Of a stretch of 64,000 nucleotides of DNA, positions 12,801-26,100 are shown one piece after another. The notes under the pieces are model-generated. The model was not told the origin of the DNA. It worked only from the letters and a program-made list of their open reading frames with translations, and ran no database searches. Position 1 is the first letter of the stretch; the number at the start of each line of letters is the position of its first letter. This DNA is from Silurus meridionalis (taxonomy: Eukaryota > Chordata > Actinopteri > Siluriformes > Siluridae): positions 16,597,405-16,661,404 of the forward strand of contig NC_060901.1 of NCBI RefSeq assembly GCF_014805685.1, given 5' to 3'. A program made the position numbers and the translations under genes.

Positions 12801-15800
12801 AAAGTGAAAGCGGTTTTACGAACCAAGCGTATTTGGACAAACAGAATGCACTTGCCCATGACAATTTCACATGTTTATGAAGCGATATGATATAAAAAAA
12901 CATTTTCTGACCAAAAAATGATATTTCTCATGTAAGTATTATTATTGTAAAAATATGAATTTTCATAGTCAAAATTAAATAAAACTGTTGAAAACTGCAA
13001 AAGTGAATGAAAACGGGTTAGATGTCATAATTAATCAAAAACAAAACAACAGCACGTATTTGGCAAATACTTCTATGTGCTGTCAAGAATGAGTTTCGTA
13101 TTTGCTAAAAATGCGATTCCGCAAGTCTCCGGCTTCTGAGACGAAGAGAAAGCGGTTTTTCCAACCAAGGGAAATTGCACAAACAGAATGCACTTGCCCG
13201 TGAAAATTGTACATGTTTCTAAAACGATATGATAGAACAAAACATTTTCTGACCAAATTATCATATTTTTTTATATAAACATTTCAAAAATATGAATTTT
13301 CATATTATAATAATTTCATTAAAACTGTTTAAAAAGGCAAAAAGAGATTTAAAATGGGTTAGAAAGTCATACTTAATCAAAAACGAAACATATCTGCCAA
13401 ATCCTTCTATGTGCTGAATAGAAAGCGGTTTTTCGAACCATGCATATATGCACAAACAGAATGCACTTGCCTATTATAATTTTACCTGTTTACGATGAGA
13501 TATGATAGAACAAACATTTTCTGACTAAAATATGCTATTTTTTATATAAATATTATAGTTATTTTAAAAATATGCATTTTCATAGTCATAATTAAAAAAA
13601 ACCTGTTGAAAAGTGCGTAAAGTGAATGAAAAATGGGTTAGATGGGTTAGAAAGTCAAAAGTAATCAAAAACTAAACATATTTGGCAAATGGAAGCAAAT
13701 GAAATGAACAAACATCAGACAAGGACCAAAAAAAAAAAAAAAAAAACAGCTTTCAAAAAGACAAAACAACAACAAAAAACCTAACCAAAATATACAGAGA
13801 CAACCTGCAGGAGTTTCACTATATTTGGCACTATACTTTCACAATATTAATTTTCATATTCATAAAGATAATTTCATAAAAACTTGAAAACTGCAAAAAG
13901 TGAATGAAAATGGGTTAGAGTCATGTTTAATCAAAAACAAAACGACAGCACATATTGGGCAAATCCTTCTATGTGCTGTCAAGAATGAGTTTCTCATCAG
14001 CTGAAAATGCGATTCCGCAAGTCTAAGGCTTCTAGGACAAAGTGAAAGCGGTTTTACGAACCAAGCGTATTTGGACAAACAGAATGCACTTGCCCATGAC
14101 AATTTCACGTTTATGAAGCGATATGATATAAAAAAACATTTTCTGACCAAAAAATGATATTTCTCATGTAAGTATTATTATTGTAAAAATATGAATTTTC
14201 ATAGTCAAAATTAAATAAAAACTGTTGAAAACTGCAAAAAAGTGAATGAAAACGGGTTAGATGTCATAATTAATCAAAAACAAAACAACAGCACGTATTT
14301 GGCAAATACTTCTATGTGCTGTCAAGAATGAGTTTCGTATTTGCTAAAATGCGATTCCGCAAGTCTCCGGCTTCTGAGACGAAGAGAAAGCGGTTTTTCC
14401 AACCAAGGGAAATTGCACAAACAGAATGCAAAAATTGTACATGTTTCTAAAACGATATGATAGAACAAAACATTTTCTGACCAAATTATCATATTTTTAT
14501 ATATAAACATTTCAAAAATATGAATTTTCATATTATAATAATTTCATTAAAACTGTTTAAAAAGGCAAAAAGAGATTTAAAATGGGTTAGAAAGTCATAA
14601 TTAAAAACGAAACAACAGCACATATCTGCCAAATCCTTCAATGTGCTGAATAGAAAGCGGTTTTTCGAACCATGCACAAACAGAATGCACTTGCCTATTA
14701 TAATTTTACCTGTTTACGATGAGATATGATAGAACAAACATTTTCTGACTAAAATATGCTATTTTTTATATAAATATTATAGTTATTTTAAAAATATGCA
14801 TTTTCATAGTCATAATTAAAAAAAACCTGTTGAAAAGTGCGTAAAGTGAATGAAAAATGGGTTAGATGGGTTAGAAAGTCAAAATTAATCAAAAACTAAA
14901 CATATTTGGCAAATGGAAGCAAATGAAATGAACAAACATCAGACAAGGACCAAAAAAAAAAAAAAACAGCTTTCAAAAAGACAAAACAACAACAAAAAAC
15001 CTAACAAAAATATACAGAGACAACCTGCAGGAGTTTCACTATATTTGGCACTATACTTTCACAATATTAATTTTCATATTCATAAAGATAATTTCATAAA
15101 AACTGTTGAAAACTGCAAAAAGTGAATGAAAATGGGTTAGAGTCATATTTAATCAAAAACAAAACGACAGCACATATTGGGCAAATCCTTCTATGTGCTG
15201 TCAAGAATGAGTTTCTTATCAGCTTAAAATGCGATTCCGCAAGTCTCAGGCTTCTAGGACAAAGTGAAAGCGGTTTTACGAACCAAGCGTATTTGGACAA
15301 ACAGAATGCACTTGCCCATGACAATTTCACATGTTTATGAAGCGATATGATATAAAAAAACATTTTCTGACCAAAAAATGATATTTCTCATGTAAGTATT
15401 ATTATTGTAAAAATATGAATTTTCATAGTCAAAATTAAATAAAAACTGTTGAAAACTGCAGAAAAGTGAATGAAAACGGGTTAGATGTCATAATTAATCA
15501 AAAACAAAACAACAGCACGTATTTGGCAAATGGAAGCAAATGAAATGAACAAACATCAGACAAGGACCAAAAAAAAAAAAAAAAAACAGCTTTCAAAAGA
15601 CAAAACAACAACAAAAACCTAACAAAATATACAGAGACAACCTGCAGGAGTTTCACTATATTTGGCACTATACTTTCACAATATTAATTATCATATTCAT
15701 AAAGATAATTTCATAAAAACTGTTGAAAACTGCAAAAAGTGAATGAAAATGGGTTAGAGTCATATTTAATCAAAACAAAACGACAGCACATATTGGGCAA

Positions 15801-16776
15801 ATCCTTCTATGTGCTGTCAAGAATGAGTTTCTTATCAGCTTAAAATGCGATTCCGCAAGTCTCAGGCTTCTAGGACAAAGTGAAAGCGGTTTTACGAACC
15901 AAGCGTATTTGGACAAACAGAATGCACTTGCCCATGACAATTTACATGTTTATGAAGATATGATATAAAAAACATTTTCTGACCAAAAATGATATTTCTC
16001 ATATAAATATTATTATTTAAAAATATGAATTTTCATAGTCAAAATTAAAAAAACTGTTGAAAACTGCAAAAAGTGAATGAAAATGGGTTAGATGTCATAA
16101 TTAATCAAAACAAAACAACAGCACGTATTTGGCAAATACTTCTATGTGCTGTCAAGAATGAGTTTCGTATTTGCTAAAATGCGATTCCGCAAGTCTCCGG
16201 CTTCTGAGACGAAGAGAAAGCGGTTTTTCCAACCAAGGGAAATTGCACAAACAGAATGCACTTGCCCATGACAATTTCACATGTTTATGAAGCGATATGA
16301 TATAAAAAACATTTTCTGACAAATTATCATATTCATAAAGATAATTTCATAAAACTTGAAAACTGCAAAAAGTGAATGAAAATGGGTTAGAGTCATATTT
16401 AATCAAAACAAACATATTTGGCAAATACTTCTATGTGCTGTCAAGAATGAGTTTCTTATCAGCTTAAAATGCGATTCCGCAAGTCTAAGGCTTCTAGGAC
16501 AAAGTGAAAGCGGTTTTCGAACCATGCATATATGCACAAACAGAATGCACTTGCCTATTATAATTTTACCTGTTTACGATGAGATATGATAGAACAAACA
16601 TTTTCTGACTAAAATATGCTATTTTTTATATAAATATTATAGTTATTTTAAAAATATGCATTTTCATAGTCATAATTAAAAAAAACCTGTTGAAAAGTGC
16701 GTAAAGTGAATGAAAAATGGGTTAGATGGGTTAGAAAGTCAAAATTAATCAAAAACTAAACATATTTGGCAAATGG

Positions 16777-19605
16777 AAGCAAATGAAATGAACAAACATC
16801 AGACAAGGACCAAAAAAAAAAAAAAAACAGCTTTCAAAAAGACAAAACAACAACAATAAACCTAACAAAATATACAGAGACAACCTGCAGGAGTTTCACT
16901 ATATTTGGCACTATACTTTCACAATATTAATTTTCATATTCATAAAGATAATTTCATAAAACTTGAAAACTGCAAAAAGTGAATGAAAATGGGTTAGAGT
17001 CATGTTTAATCAAAACAAAACGACAGCACATATTGGGCAAATCCTTCTATGTGCTGTCAAGTATGAGTTTCTTATCAGCTTAAAATGCGATTCCGCAAGT
17101 CTCAGGCTTCTAGGACAAAGTGAAAGCGGTTTTACGAACCAAGCGTATTTGGACAAACAGAATGCACTTGCCCATGACAATTTCACATATTTATGAAGCG
17201 ATATGATATAAAAAAAAACATTTTCTGACCAAAAAATGATATTTCTCGTAAGTATTATTATTGTAAAAATATGAATTTTCATAGTCAAAATTAAATAAAA
17301 ACTGTTGAAAACTGCAAAAGTGAATGAAAACGGGTTAGATGTCATAATTAATCAAAACAAAACAACAGCACGTATTTGGCAAATACTTCTATGTGCTGTC
17401 AAGAATGAGTTTCTTATCAGCTGAAAATGCGATTCCGCAAGTCTCCGGCTTCTGAGACGAAGAAAGCGGTTTTCGAACCATGCATATATGCACAAACAGA
17501 ATGCACTTGCCCATGACAATTTTACCTGTTTACGATGAGATATGATAGAAAAACATTTTCTGACCAAAATATGATATTTTTTATATAAACATTTCAAAAA
17601 TATGAATTTTCATATTATAATAATTTCATAAAACTTGAAAACTGCAAAAGTGAATGAAAATGGGTTAGAGTCATATTTAATCAAAACAAACATATTTGGC
17701 AAATACTTCTATGTGCTGAATAGAAAGCGGTTTTCGAACCAAGCGTATATGCACGTGCCCATGATAATTTACATGTTTATGAAGCGATATGATATAAAAA
17801 ACATTTTCTGACCAAAATATGATATTTTTTATATAAATATTATAGTTATTTTAAAAATATGCATTTTCATAGTCATAATTAAAAAAACTGTTGAAAACTG
17901 CAAAAGTGAATGAAAATGGGTTAGATGGGTTAGAAAGTCAAAATTAATCAAAAACTAAACATATTTGGCAAATACTTCTATGTGCTGTCAAGAATGAGTT
18001 TCATCAGCTGAAAATGCGATTCCGCAAGTCTAAGGCTTCTAGGACAAAGTGAAAGCGGTTTTACGAACCAAGCGTATTTGGACAAACAGAATGCACTTGC
18101 CCATGACAATTTCACATGTTTATGAAGATATGATATAAAAAACATTTTCTGACCAAAAATGATATTTCTCATGTAAGTATTATTATTGTAAAAATATGAA
18201 TTTTCATAGTCAAAATTAAATAAAAACTGTTGAAAACTGCAAAAGTGAATGAAAATGGGTTAGATGTCATAATTAATCAAAACAAAACGACAGCACATAT
18301 TGGCAAATCCTTCTATGTGCTGTCAAGAATGAGTTTCTTATCAGCTGAAAATGCGATTCCGCAAGTCTCAGGCTTCTAGGACAAAGTGAAAGCGGTTTTA
18401 CGAACCAAGCGTATTTGGACAAACAGAATGCACTTGCCCGTGAAAATTGTACATGTTTCTAAAACGATATGATAGAACAAAACATTTTCTGACCAAAAAT
18501 GATATTTCTCATATAAATATTATTATTTAAAAATATGAATTTTCATATTCATAATAATTTCATAAAACTGTTGAAAACTGCAAAAAGTGAATGAAAATGG
18601 GTTAGATGTCATAATTAATCAAAACAAAACAACAGCACGTATTTGGCAAATACTTCTATGTGCTGTCAAGAATGAGTTCTCATCAGCTGAAAATGCGATT
18701 CCGCAAGTCTCAAGCTTCTAGGACAAAGAAAGCGGTTTTCGAACCATGCACAAACAGAATGCACTTGCCCGTGAAAATTGTACATGTTTCTAAAACGATA
18801 TGATAGAACAAAACATTTTCTGACCAAAAATGATATTTCTCATATAAATATTATTATTGTAAAAATATGAATTTTCATAGTCATAATTAAAAAAACTGTT
18901 GAAAACTGCAAAAAGTGAATGAAAATGGGTTAGATGGGTTAGAAAGTCATAATTAATCAAAACAAAACGACAGCACATATTGGGCAAATCCTTCTATGTG
19001 CTGTCAAGAATGAGTTTCTTATCAGCTTAAAATGCGATTCCGCAAGTCTCCGGCTTCTGAGACGAAGAAAGCGGTTTTCGAACCATGCATATATGCACAA
19101 ACAGAATGCACTTGCCCATGAAAATTGTACATGTTTCTAAAACGATATGATAGAACAAAACATTTTCTGACCAAATTATCATATTTTTATATATAAACAT
19201 TTCAAAAATATGAATTTTCATATTATAATAATTTCATTAAAACTGTTTAAAAAGGCAAAAAGAGATTTAAAATGGGTTAGAAAGTCATAATTAAAAACGA
19301 AACAACAGCACATATCTGCCAAATCCTTCAATGTGCTGAATAGAAAGCGGTTTTTCGAACCATGCACAAACAGAATGCACTTGCCTATTATAATTTTACC
19401 TGTTTACGATGAGATATGATAGAACAAACATTTTCTGACTAAAATATGCTATTTTTTATATAAATATTATAGTTATTTTAAAAATATGCATTTTCATAGT
19501 CATAATTAAAAAAAACCTGTTGAAAAGTGCGTAAAGTGAATGAAAAATGGGTTAGATGGGTTAGAAAGTCAAAATTAATCAAAAACTAAACATATTTGGC
19601 AAATG
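16777..19605 (+). repeat. irregular satellite block without D modules
   Basis: After the D module at 16,777 no further D appears for 2,829 bp. The interval is filled by about eight monomers of A, B and C type and mosaics of them. Examples are the A/B mosaic near 18,300-18,540, which changes from ACCAAGCGTATTTGG to GTGAAAATTGTACATG, and the B/C mosaic near 19,040-19,130. It differs from the regular HOR on both sides. Confidence 0.75.
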
Positions 19606-22600
19606 GAAGCAAATGAAATGAACAAACATCAGACAAGGACCAAAAAAAAAAAAAAAAAAACAGCTTTCAAAAAGACAAAACAACAACAAAAAACCTAACA
19701 AAAATATACAGAGACAACCTGCAGGAGTTTCACTATATTTGGCACTATACTTTCACAATATTAATTTTCATATTCATAAAGATAATTTCATAAAAACTGT
19801 TGAAAACTGCAAAAAGTGAATGAAAATGGGTTAGAGTCATATTTAATCAAAACAAAACGACAGCACATATTGGGCAAATCCTTCTATGTGCTGTCAAGAA
19901 TGAGTTTCTCATCAGCTGAAAATGCGATTCCGCAAGTCTAAGGCTTCTAGGACAAAGTGAAAGCGGTTTTACGAACCAAGCGTATTTGGACAAACAGAAT
20001 GCACTTGCCCATGACAATTTCACGTTTATGAAGCGATATGATATAAAAAAACATTTTCTGACCAAAAAATGATATTTCTCATGTAAGTATTATTATTGTA
20101 AAAATATGAATTTTCATAGTCAAAATTAAATAAAAACTGTTGAAAACTGCAGAAAAGTGAATGAAAACGGGTTAGATGTCATAATTAATCAAAAACAAAA
20201 CAACAACACGTATTTGGCAAATGGAAGCAAATGAAATGAACAAACATCAGTCAAGGACCAAAAAAAAAAAAAAAAAAAACAGCTTTCAAAAAGACAAAAC
20301 AACAACAAAAAACCTAACAAAAATATACAGAGACAACCTGCAGGAGTTTCACTATATTTGGCACTATACTTTCACAATATTAATTATCATATTCATAAAG
20401 ATAATTTCATAAAACTGTTGAAAACTGCAAAAAGTGAATGAAAATGGGTTAGAGTCATATTTAATCAAAAACAAAACGACAGCACATATTGGGCAAATCC
20501 TTCTATGTGCTGTCAAGAATGAGTTTCTTATCAGCTTAAAATGCGATTCCGCAAGTCTCAGGCTTCTAGGACAAAGTGAAAGCGGTTTTACGAACCAAGC
20601 GTATTTGGACAAACAGAATGCACTTGCCCATGACAATTTCACATGTTTATGAAGCGATATGATATAAAAAAACATTTTCTGACCAAAAAATGATATTTCT
20701 CATGTAAGTATTATTATTGTAAAAATATGAATTTTCATAGTCAAAATTAAATAAAACTGTTGAAAACTGCAAAAAGTGAATGAAAACGGGTTAGATGTCA
20801 TAATTAATCAAAACAAAACAACAGCACGTATTTGGCAAATACTTCTATGTGCTGTCAAGAATGAGTTTCTTATCAGCTTAAAATGCGATTCCGCAAGTCT
20901 CCGGCTTCTGAGACGAAGAGAAAGCGGTTTTTCCAACCAAGGGAAATTGCACAAACAGAATGCACTTGCCCGTGAAAATTGTACATGTTTCTAAAACGAT
21001 ATGATAGAACAAAACATTTTCTGACCAAATTATCATATTTTTTTATATAAACATTTCAAAAATATGAATTTTCATATTATAATAATTTCATTAAAACTGT
21101 TTAAAAAGGCAAAAAGAGATTTAAAATGGGTTAGAAAGTCATACTTAATCAAAACGAAACATATCTGCCAAATCCTTCTATGTGCTGAATAGAAAGCGGT
21201 TTTTCGAACCATGCATATATGCACAAACAGAATGCACTTGCCTATTATAATTTTACCTGTTTACGATGAGATATGATAGAACAAACATTTTCTGACTAAA
21301 ATATGCTATTTTTTATATAAATATTATAGTTATTTTAAAAATATGCATTTTCATAGTCAAAATTAAATAAAAACCTGTTGAAAAGTGCGTAAAGTGAATG
21401 AAAAATGGGTTAGATGGGTTAGAAAGTCAAAATTAATCAAAAACTAAACATATTTGGCAAATGGAAGCAAATGAAATGAACAAACATCAGACAAGGACCA
21501 AAAAAAAAAAAAAAAAACAGCTTTCAAAAAGACAAAACAACAACAAAAAACCTAACCAAAATATACAGAGACAACCTGCAGGAGTTTCACTATATTTGGC
21601 ACTATACTTTCACAATATTAATTTTCATATTCATAAAGATAATTTCATAAAACTTGAAAACTGCAAAAGTGAATGAAAATGGGTTAGAGTCATGTTTAAT
21701 CAAAACAAAACGACAGCACATATTGGGCAAATCCTTCTATGTGCTGTCAAGAATGAGTTTCTCATCAGCTGAAAATGCGATTCCGCAAGTCTAAGGCTTC
21801 TAGGACAAAGTGAAAGCGGTTTTACGAACCAAGCGTATTTGGACAAACAGAATGCACTTGCCCATGATAATTTACATGTTTATGAAGATATGATATAAAA
21901 AACATTTTCTGACCAAAAATGATATTTCTCATGTAAATATTATTATTGTAAAAATATGAATTTTCATAGTCAAAATTAAATAAAACTGTTGAAAACTGCA
22001 AAAGTGAATGAAAATGGGTTAGATGTCATAATTAATCAAAACAAAACAACAACACGTATTTGGCAAATACTTCTATGTGCTGTCAAGAATGAGCTTCTTA
22101 TAGGCTGAAAATGCGATTCCGCAAGTCTCAAGCTTCTAGGACAAAGAAAGCGGTTTTTCCAACCAAGGAAATTGCACAAACAGAATGCACTTGCCCGTGA
22201 AAATTGTACATGTTTCTAAAACGATATGATAGAACAAAACATTTTCTGACCAAATTATCATATTTTTATATATAAACATTTCAAAAATATGAATTTTCAT
22301 ATTATAATAATTTCATTAAAACTGTTTAAAAAGGCAAAAGAGATTTAAAATGGGTTAGAAAGTCATAATTAATCAAAAACAAAACAACAGCACATATCTG
22401 CCAAATCCTTCTATGTGCTGTCAAGAATGAGTTTCTCATCAGCTGAAAATGCGATTCCGCAAGTCTCAAGCTTCTAGGACAAAGTGAAAGCGGTTTTGAA
22501 CCAAGCGTATTTGGACAAACAGAATGCACTTGCCTATTATAATTTTACCTGTTTACGATGAGATATGATAGAAAAACATTTTCTGACCAAAAATGATATT

Positions 22601-25600
22601 TCTCATATAAATATTATAGTTATTTTAAAAATATGAATTTTCATAGTCATAATTAAAAAAACCTGTTGAAAAGTGCGTAAAGTGAATGAAAAATGGGTTA
22701 GATGGGTTAGAAAGTCAAAATTAATCAAAAACTAAACATATTTGGCAAATGGAAGCAAATGAAATGAACAAACATCAGACAAGGACCAAAAAAAAAAAAA
22801 AAAAAAAACAGCTTTCAAAAAGACAAAACAACAACAAAAAACCTAACAAAATATACAGAGACAACCTGCAGGAGTTTCACTATATTTGGCACTATACTTT
22901 CACAATATTAATTTTCATATTCATAAAGATAATTTCATAAAAACTGTTGAAAACTGCAAAAGTGAATGAAAATGGGTTAGAGTCATATTTAATCAAAAAC
23001 AAAACGACAGCACATATTGGGCAAATCCTTCTATGTGCTGTCAAGAATGAGTTTCTCATCAGCTGAAAATGCGATTCCGCAAGTCTAAGGCTTCTAGGAC
23101 AAAGTGAAAGCGGTTTTACGAACCAAGCGTATTTGGACAAACAGAATGCACTTGCCCATGACAATTTCACGTTTATGAAGCGATATGATATAAAAAAACA
23201 TTTTCTGACCAAAAAATGATATTTCTCATGTAAGTATTATTATTGTAAAAATATGAATTTTCATAGTCAAAATTAAAAAAACTGTTGAAAACTGCAAAAA
23301 GTGAATGAAAACGGGTTAGATGTCATAATTAATCAAAAACAAAACAACAACACGTATTTGGCAAATGGAAGCAAATGAAATGAACAAACATCAGTCAAGG
23401 ACCAAAAAAAAAAAAAAAAAAAAAAAAACAGCTTTCAAAAAGACAAAACAACAACAATAAACCTAACAAAAATATACAGAGACAACCTGCAGGAGTTTCA
23501 CTATATTTGGCACTATACTTTCACAATATTAATTATCATATTCATAAAGATAATTTCATAAAAACTGTAAAAAGTGAATGAAAATGGGTTAGAGTCATAT
23601 TTAATCAAAAACAAAACGACAGCACATATTGGGCAAATCCTTCTATGTGCTGTCAAGAATGAGTTTCTTATCAGCTTAAAATGCGATTCCGCAAGTCTCA
23701 GGCTTCTAGGACAAAGTGAAAGCGGTTTTACGAACCAAGCGTATTTGGACAAACAGAATGCACTTGCCCATGACAATTTCACATGTTTATGAAGCGATAT
23801 GATATAAAAAAACATTTTCTGACCAAAAAATGATATTTCTCATGTAAGTATTATTATTGTAAAAATATGAATTTTCATAGTCAAAATTAAATAAAAACTG
23901 TTGAAAACTGCAGAAAAGTGAATGAAAACGGGTTCGATGTCATAATTAATCAAAAACAAAACAACAGCACGTATTTGGCAAATGGAAGCAAATGAAATGA
24001 ACAAACATCAGACAAGGACCAAAAAAAAAAAAAAAAAAAACAGCTTGCAAAAAGACAAAACAACAACAAAAAACCTAACAAAAATATACAGAAACAACCT
24101 GCAGGAGTTTCACTATATTTGGCACTATACTTTCACAATATTAATTATCATATTCATAAAGATAATTTCATAAAAACTGTTGAAATCTGCAAAAAGTGAA
24201 TGAAAATGGGTTAGAGTCATATTTAATCAAAAACAAAACGACAGCACATATTGGGCAAATCCTTCTATGTGCTGTCAAGTATGAGTTTCTTATCAGCTTA
24301 AAATGCGATTCCGCAAGTCTCAGGCTTCTAGGACAAAGTGAAAGCGGTTTTACGAACCAAGCGTATTTGGACAAACAGAATGCACTTGCCCATGACAATT
24401 TCACATGTTTATGAAGAGATATGATATAAAAAAAACATTTTCTGACCAAAAAATGATATTTCTCATGTATTATTATTGTAAAAATATGAATTTTCATAGT
24501 CAAAATTAAATAAAAACTGTTGAAAACTGCAAAAAAGTGAATGAAAACGGGTTAGATGTTATAATTAATCAAAAACTAAACAACAGCACGTATTTGGCAA
24601 ATACTTCTATGTGCTGTCAAGAATGAGTTTCGAATTTGCTAAAAATGCGATTCCGCAAGTCTCCGGCTTCTGAGACGAAGAGAAAGCGGTTTTTCCATCC
24701 AAGGGAAATTGCACAAACAGAATGCACTTGCCCGTGAAAATTGTACATGTTTCTAAAACGATATGATAGAACAAAACATTTTCTGACCAAATTATCATAT
24801 TTTTTTATATAAACATTTCAAAAATATGAATTTTTATATTATAATAATTTCATTAAAACTGTTTAAAAAGGCAAAAAGAGATTTAAAATGGGTTAGAAAG
24901 TCATACTTAATCAAAAACGAAACATATCTGCCAAATCCTTCTATGTGCTGAATAGAAAGCGGTTTTTCGAACCATGCACAAACAGAATGCACTTGCCTAT
25001 TATAATTTTACCTGTTTACGATGAGATATGATAGAACAAACATTTTCTGACTAAAATATGCTATTTTTTATATAAATATTATAGTTATTTTAAAAATATG
25101 CATTTTCATAGTCATAATTAAAAAAAACCTGTTGAAAAGTGCGTAAAGTGAATGAAAAATGGGTTAGATGGGTTAGAAAGTCAAAATTAATCAAAAACTA
25201 AACATATTTGGCAAATGGAAGCAAATGAAATGAACAAACATCAGACAAGGACCAAAAAAAAAAAAAAAAACAGCTTTCAAAAAGACAAAACAACAACAAA
25301 AAACCTAACAAAATATACAGAGACAACCTGCAGGAGTTTCACTATATTTGGCACTATACTTTCACAATATTAATTTTCATATTCATAAAGATAATTTCAT
25401 AAAAACTTGAAAACTGCAAAAAGTGAATGAAAATGGGTTAGAGTCATATTTAATCAAAAACAAAACGACAGCACATATTGGGCAAATCCTTCTATGTGCT
25501 GTCAAGAATGAGTTTCTCATCAGCTGAAAATGCGATTCCGCAAGTCTCAGGCTTCTAGGACAAAGTGAAAGCGGTTTTACGAACCAAGCGTATTTGGACA

Positions 25601-26100
25601 AACAGAATGCACTTGCCCATGACAATTTCACATGTTTATGAAGAGATATGATATAACAAAACATTTTTTGACCAAAAAATGATATTTCTCATGTAAATAT
25701 TATTGTTATTTAAAAAATATGAATTTTCATAGTCAAAATTAAATAAAAACTGTTGAAAACTGCAAAAAGTGAATGAAAACGGGTTAGATGTCATAATTAA
25801 TAAAAAACAAAACAACAGCACGTATTTGGCAAATACTTCTATGTGCTGAATAGAAAGCGGTTTTTCGAACCATGCATATATGCACAAACAGAATGCACGT
25901 GCCTATTATAATTTTACATGTTTACGATGAGATATGATAAAACAAACATTTTCTGACTAAAATATGCTATTTTTTTATATAAATATTATAGTTATTTTAA
26001 AAATATGAATTTTCATATTATAATAATTTCATAAAAACTTGAAAACTGCAAAAGTGAATGAAAATGGGTTAGATGGGTTAGAAAGTCATAATTAATCAAA
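19606..26100 (+). repeat. HOR block 2
   Basis: Regular HOR resumes, with D modules near 19,606, 20,221, 21,461, 22,749, 23,366, 23,982 and 25,216. The spacings are 615, 1,240, 1,288, 617, 616 and 1,234 bp. The poly(A) tract is longest in the 23,366 copy (about 24 A). After the last D and one A monomer, C-like monomers lead into diverged sequence. Confidence 0.85.

Larger units (their letters stand above)
1516..16776 (+). repeat. HOR block 1 with 615-bp and 1,235-bp units
   Basis: D modules (first bases ATGGAAGCAAATG) lie near 1516, 2127, 2745, 3985, 4598, 5830, 7060, 7662, 8204, 9446, 10603, 11842, 12460, 13689, 14913, 15532 and 16777. Spacings cluster at about 602-619 bp (short unit, D plus one A monomer) and 1,223-1,245 bp (long unit, D plus A, B and C monomers). 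Two units deviate by deletion: the 541-bp unit starting at 7,662 and the 1,157-bp unit starting at 9,446. The order of short (S) and long (L) units is irregular: S S L S L L S S L L L S L L S L. Confidence 0.9.
1..26100 (+). repeat. homogenised higher-order satellite array (core)
   Basis: A/T-rich tandem satellite that runs off the left edge of the window. The basic monomer is about 340 bp and can be followed by fixed landmarks: a TCAAAAACAAAACGACAGCAC block, CTATGTGCTGTCAAGAATGAG, GCGATTCCGCAAGTCT, ACAAACAGAATGCACTTGCC, ACATTTTCTGACCAAA and GTGAATGAAAATGGGTTAGA. Three monomer classes alternate: A (TCTCAGGCTTCTAGGACAAAG), B (TCTCCGGCTTCTGAGACGAAG) and C (short, with GTGCTGAATAGAAAGCGG). A fourth unit, D, carries a poly(A) tract. 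Short open frames of 60-111 codons recur on both strands only because the repeat recurs; none has a recognisable domain. The array is strand-asymmetric (A-rich on the plus strand). A centromeric or pericentromeric role is possible but not shown by the sequence. Confidence 0.95.

Noticed and set aside
310..25887. Dozens of 60-111 codon open frames on both strands of the satellite (for example the lysine-rich MEANEMNKHQ family and the minus-strand LCPRSLRLAESHF family).
   Set aside because: They recur because the satellite recurs, lie on both strands of the same bases, change length with the poly(A) tract and single-base indels, and have no domain, promoter or splice context.
1..26100. CRISPR array.
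   Set aside because: Repeats are long head-to-tail monomers without short unique spacers, no cas genes, and the surrounding elements are vertebrate.
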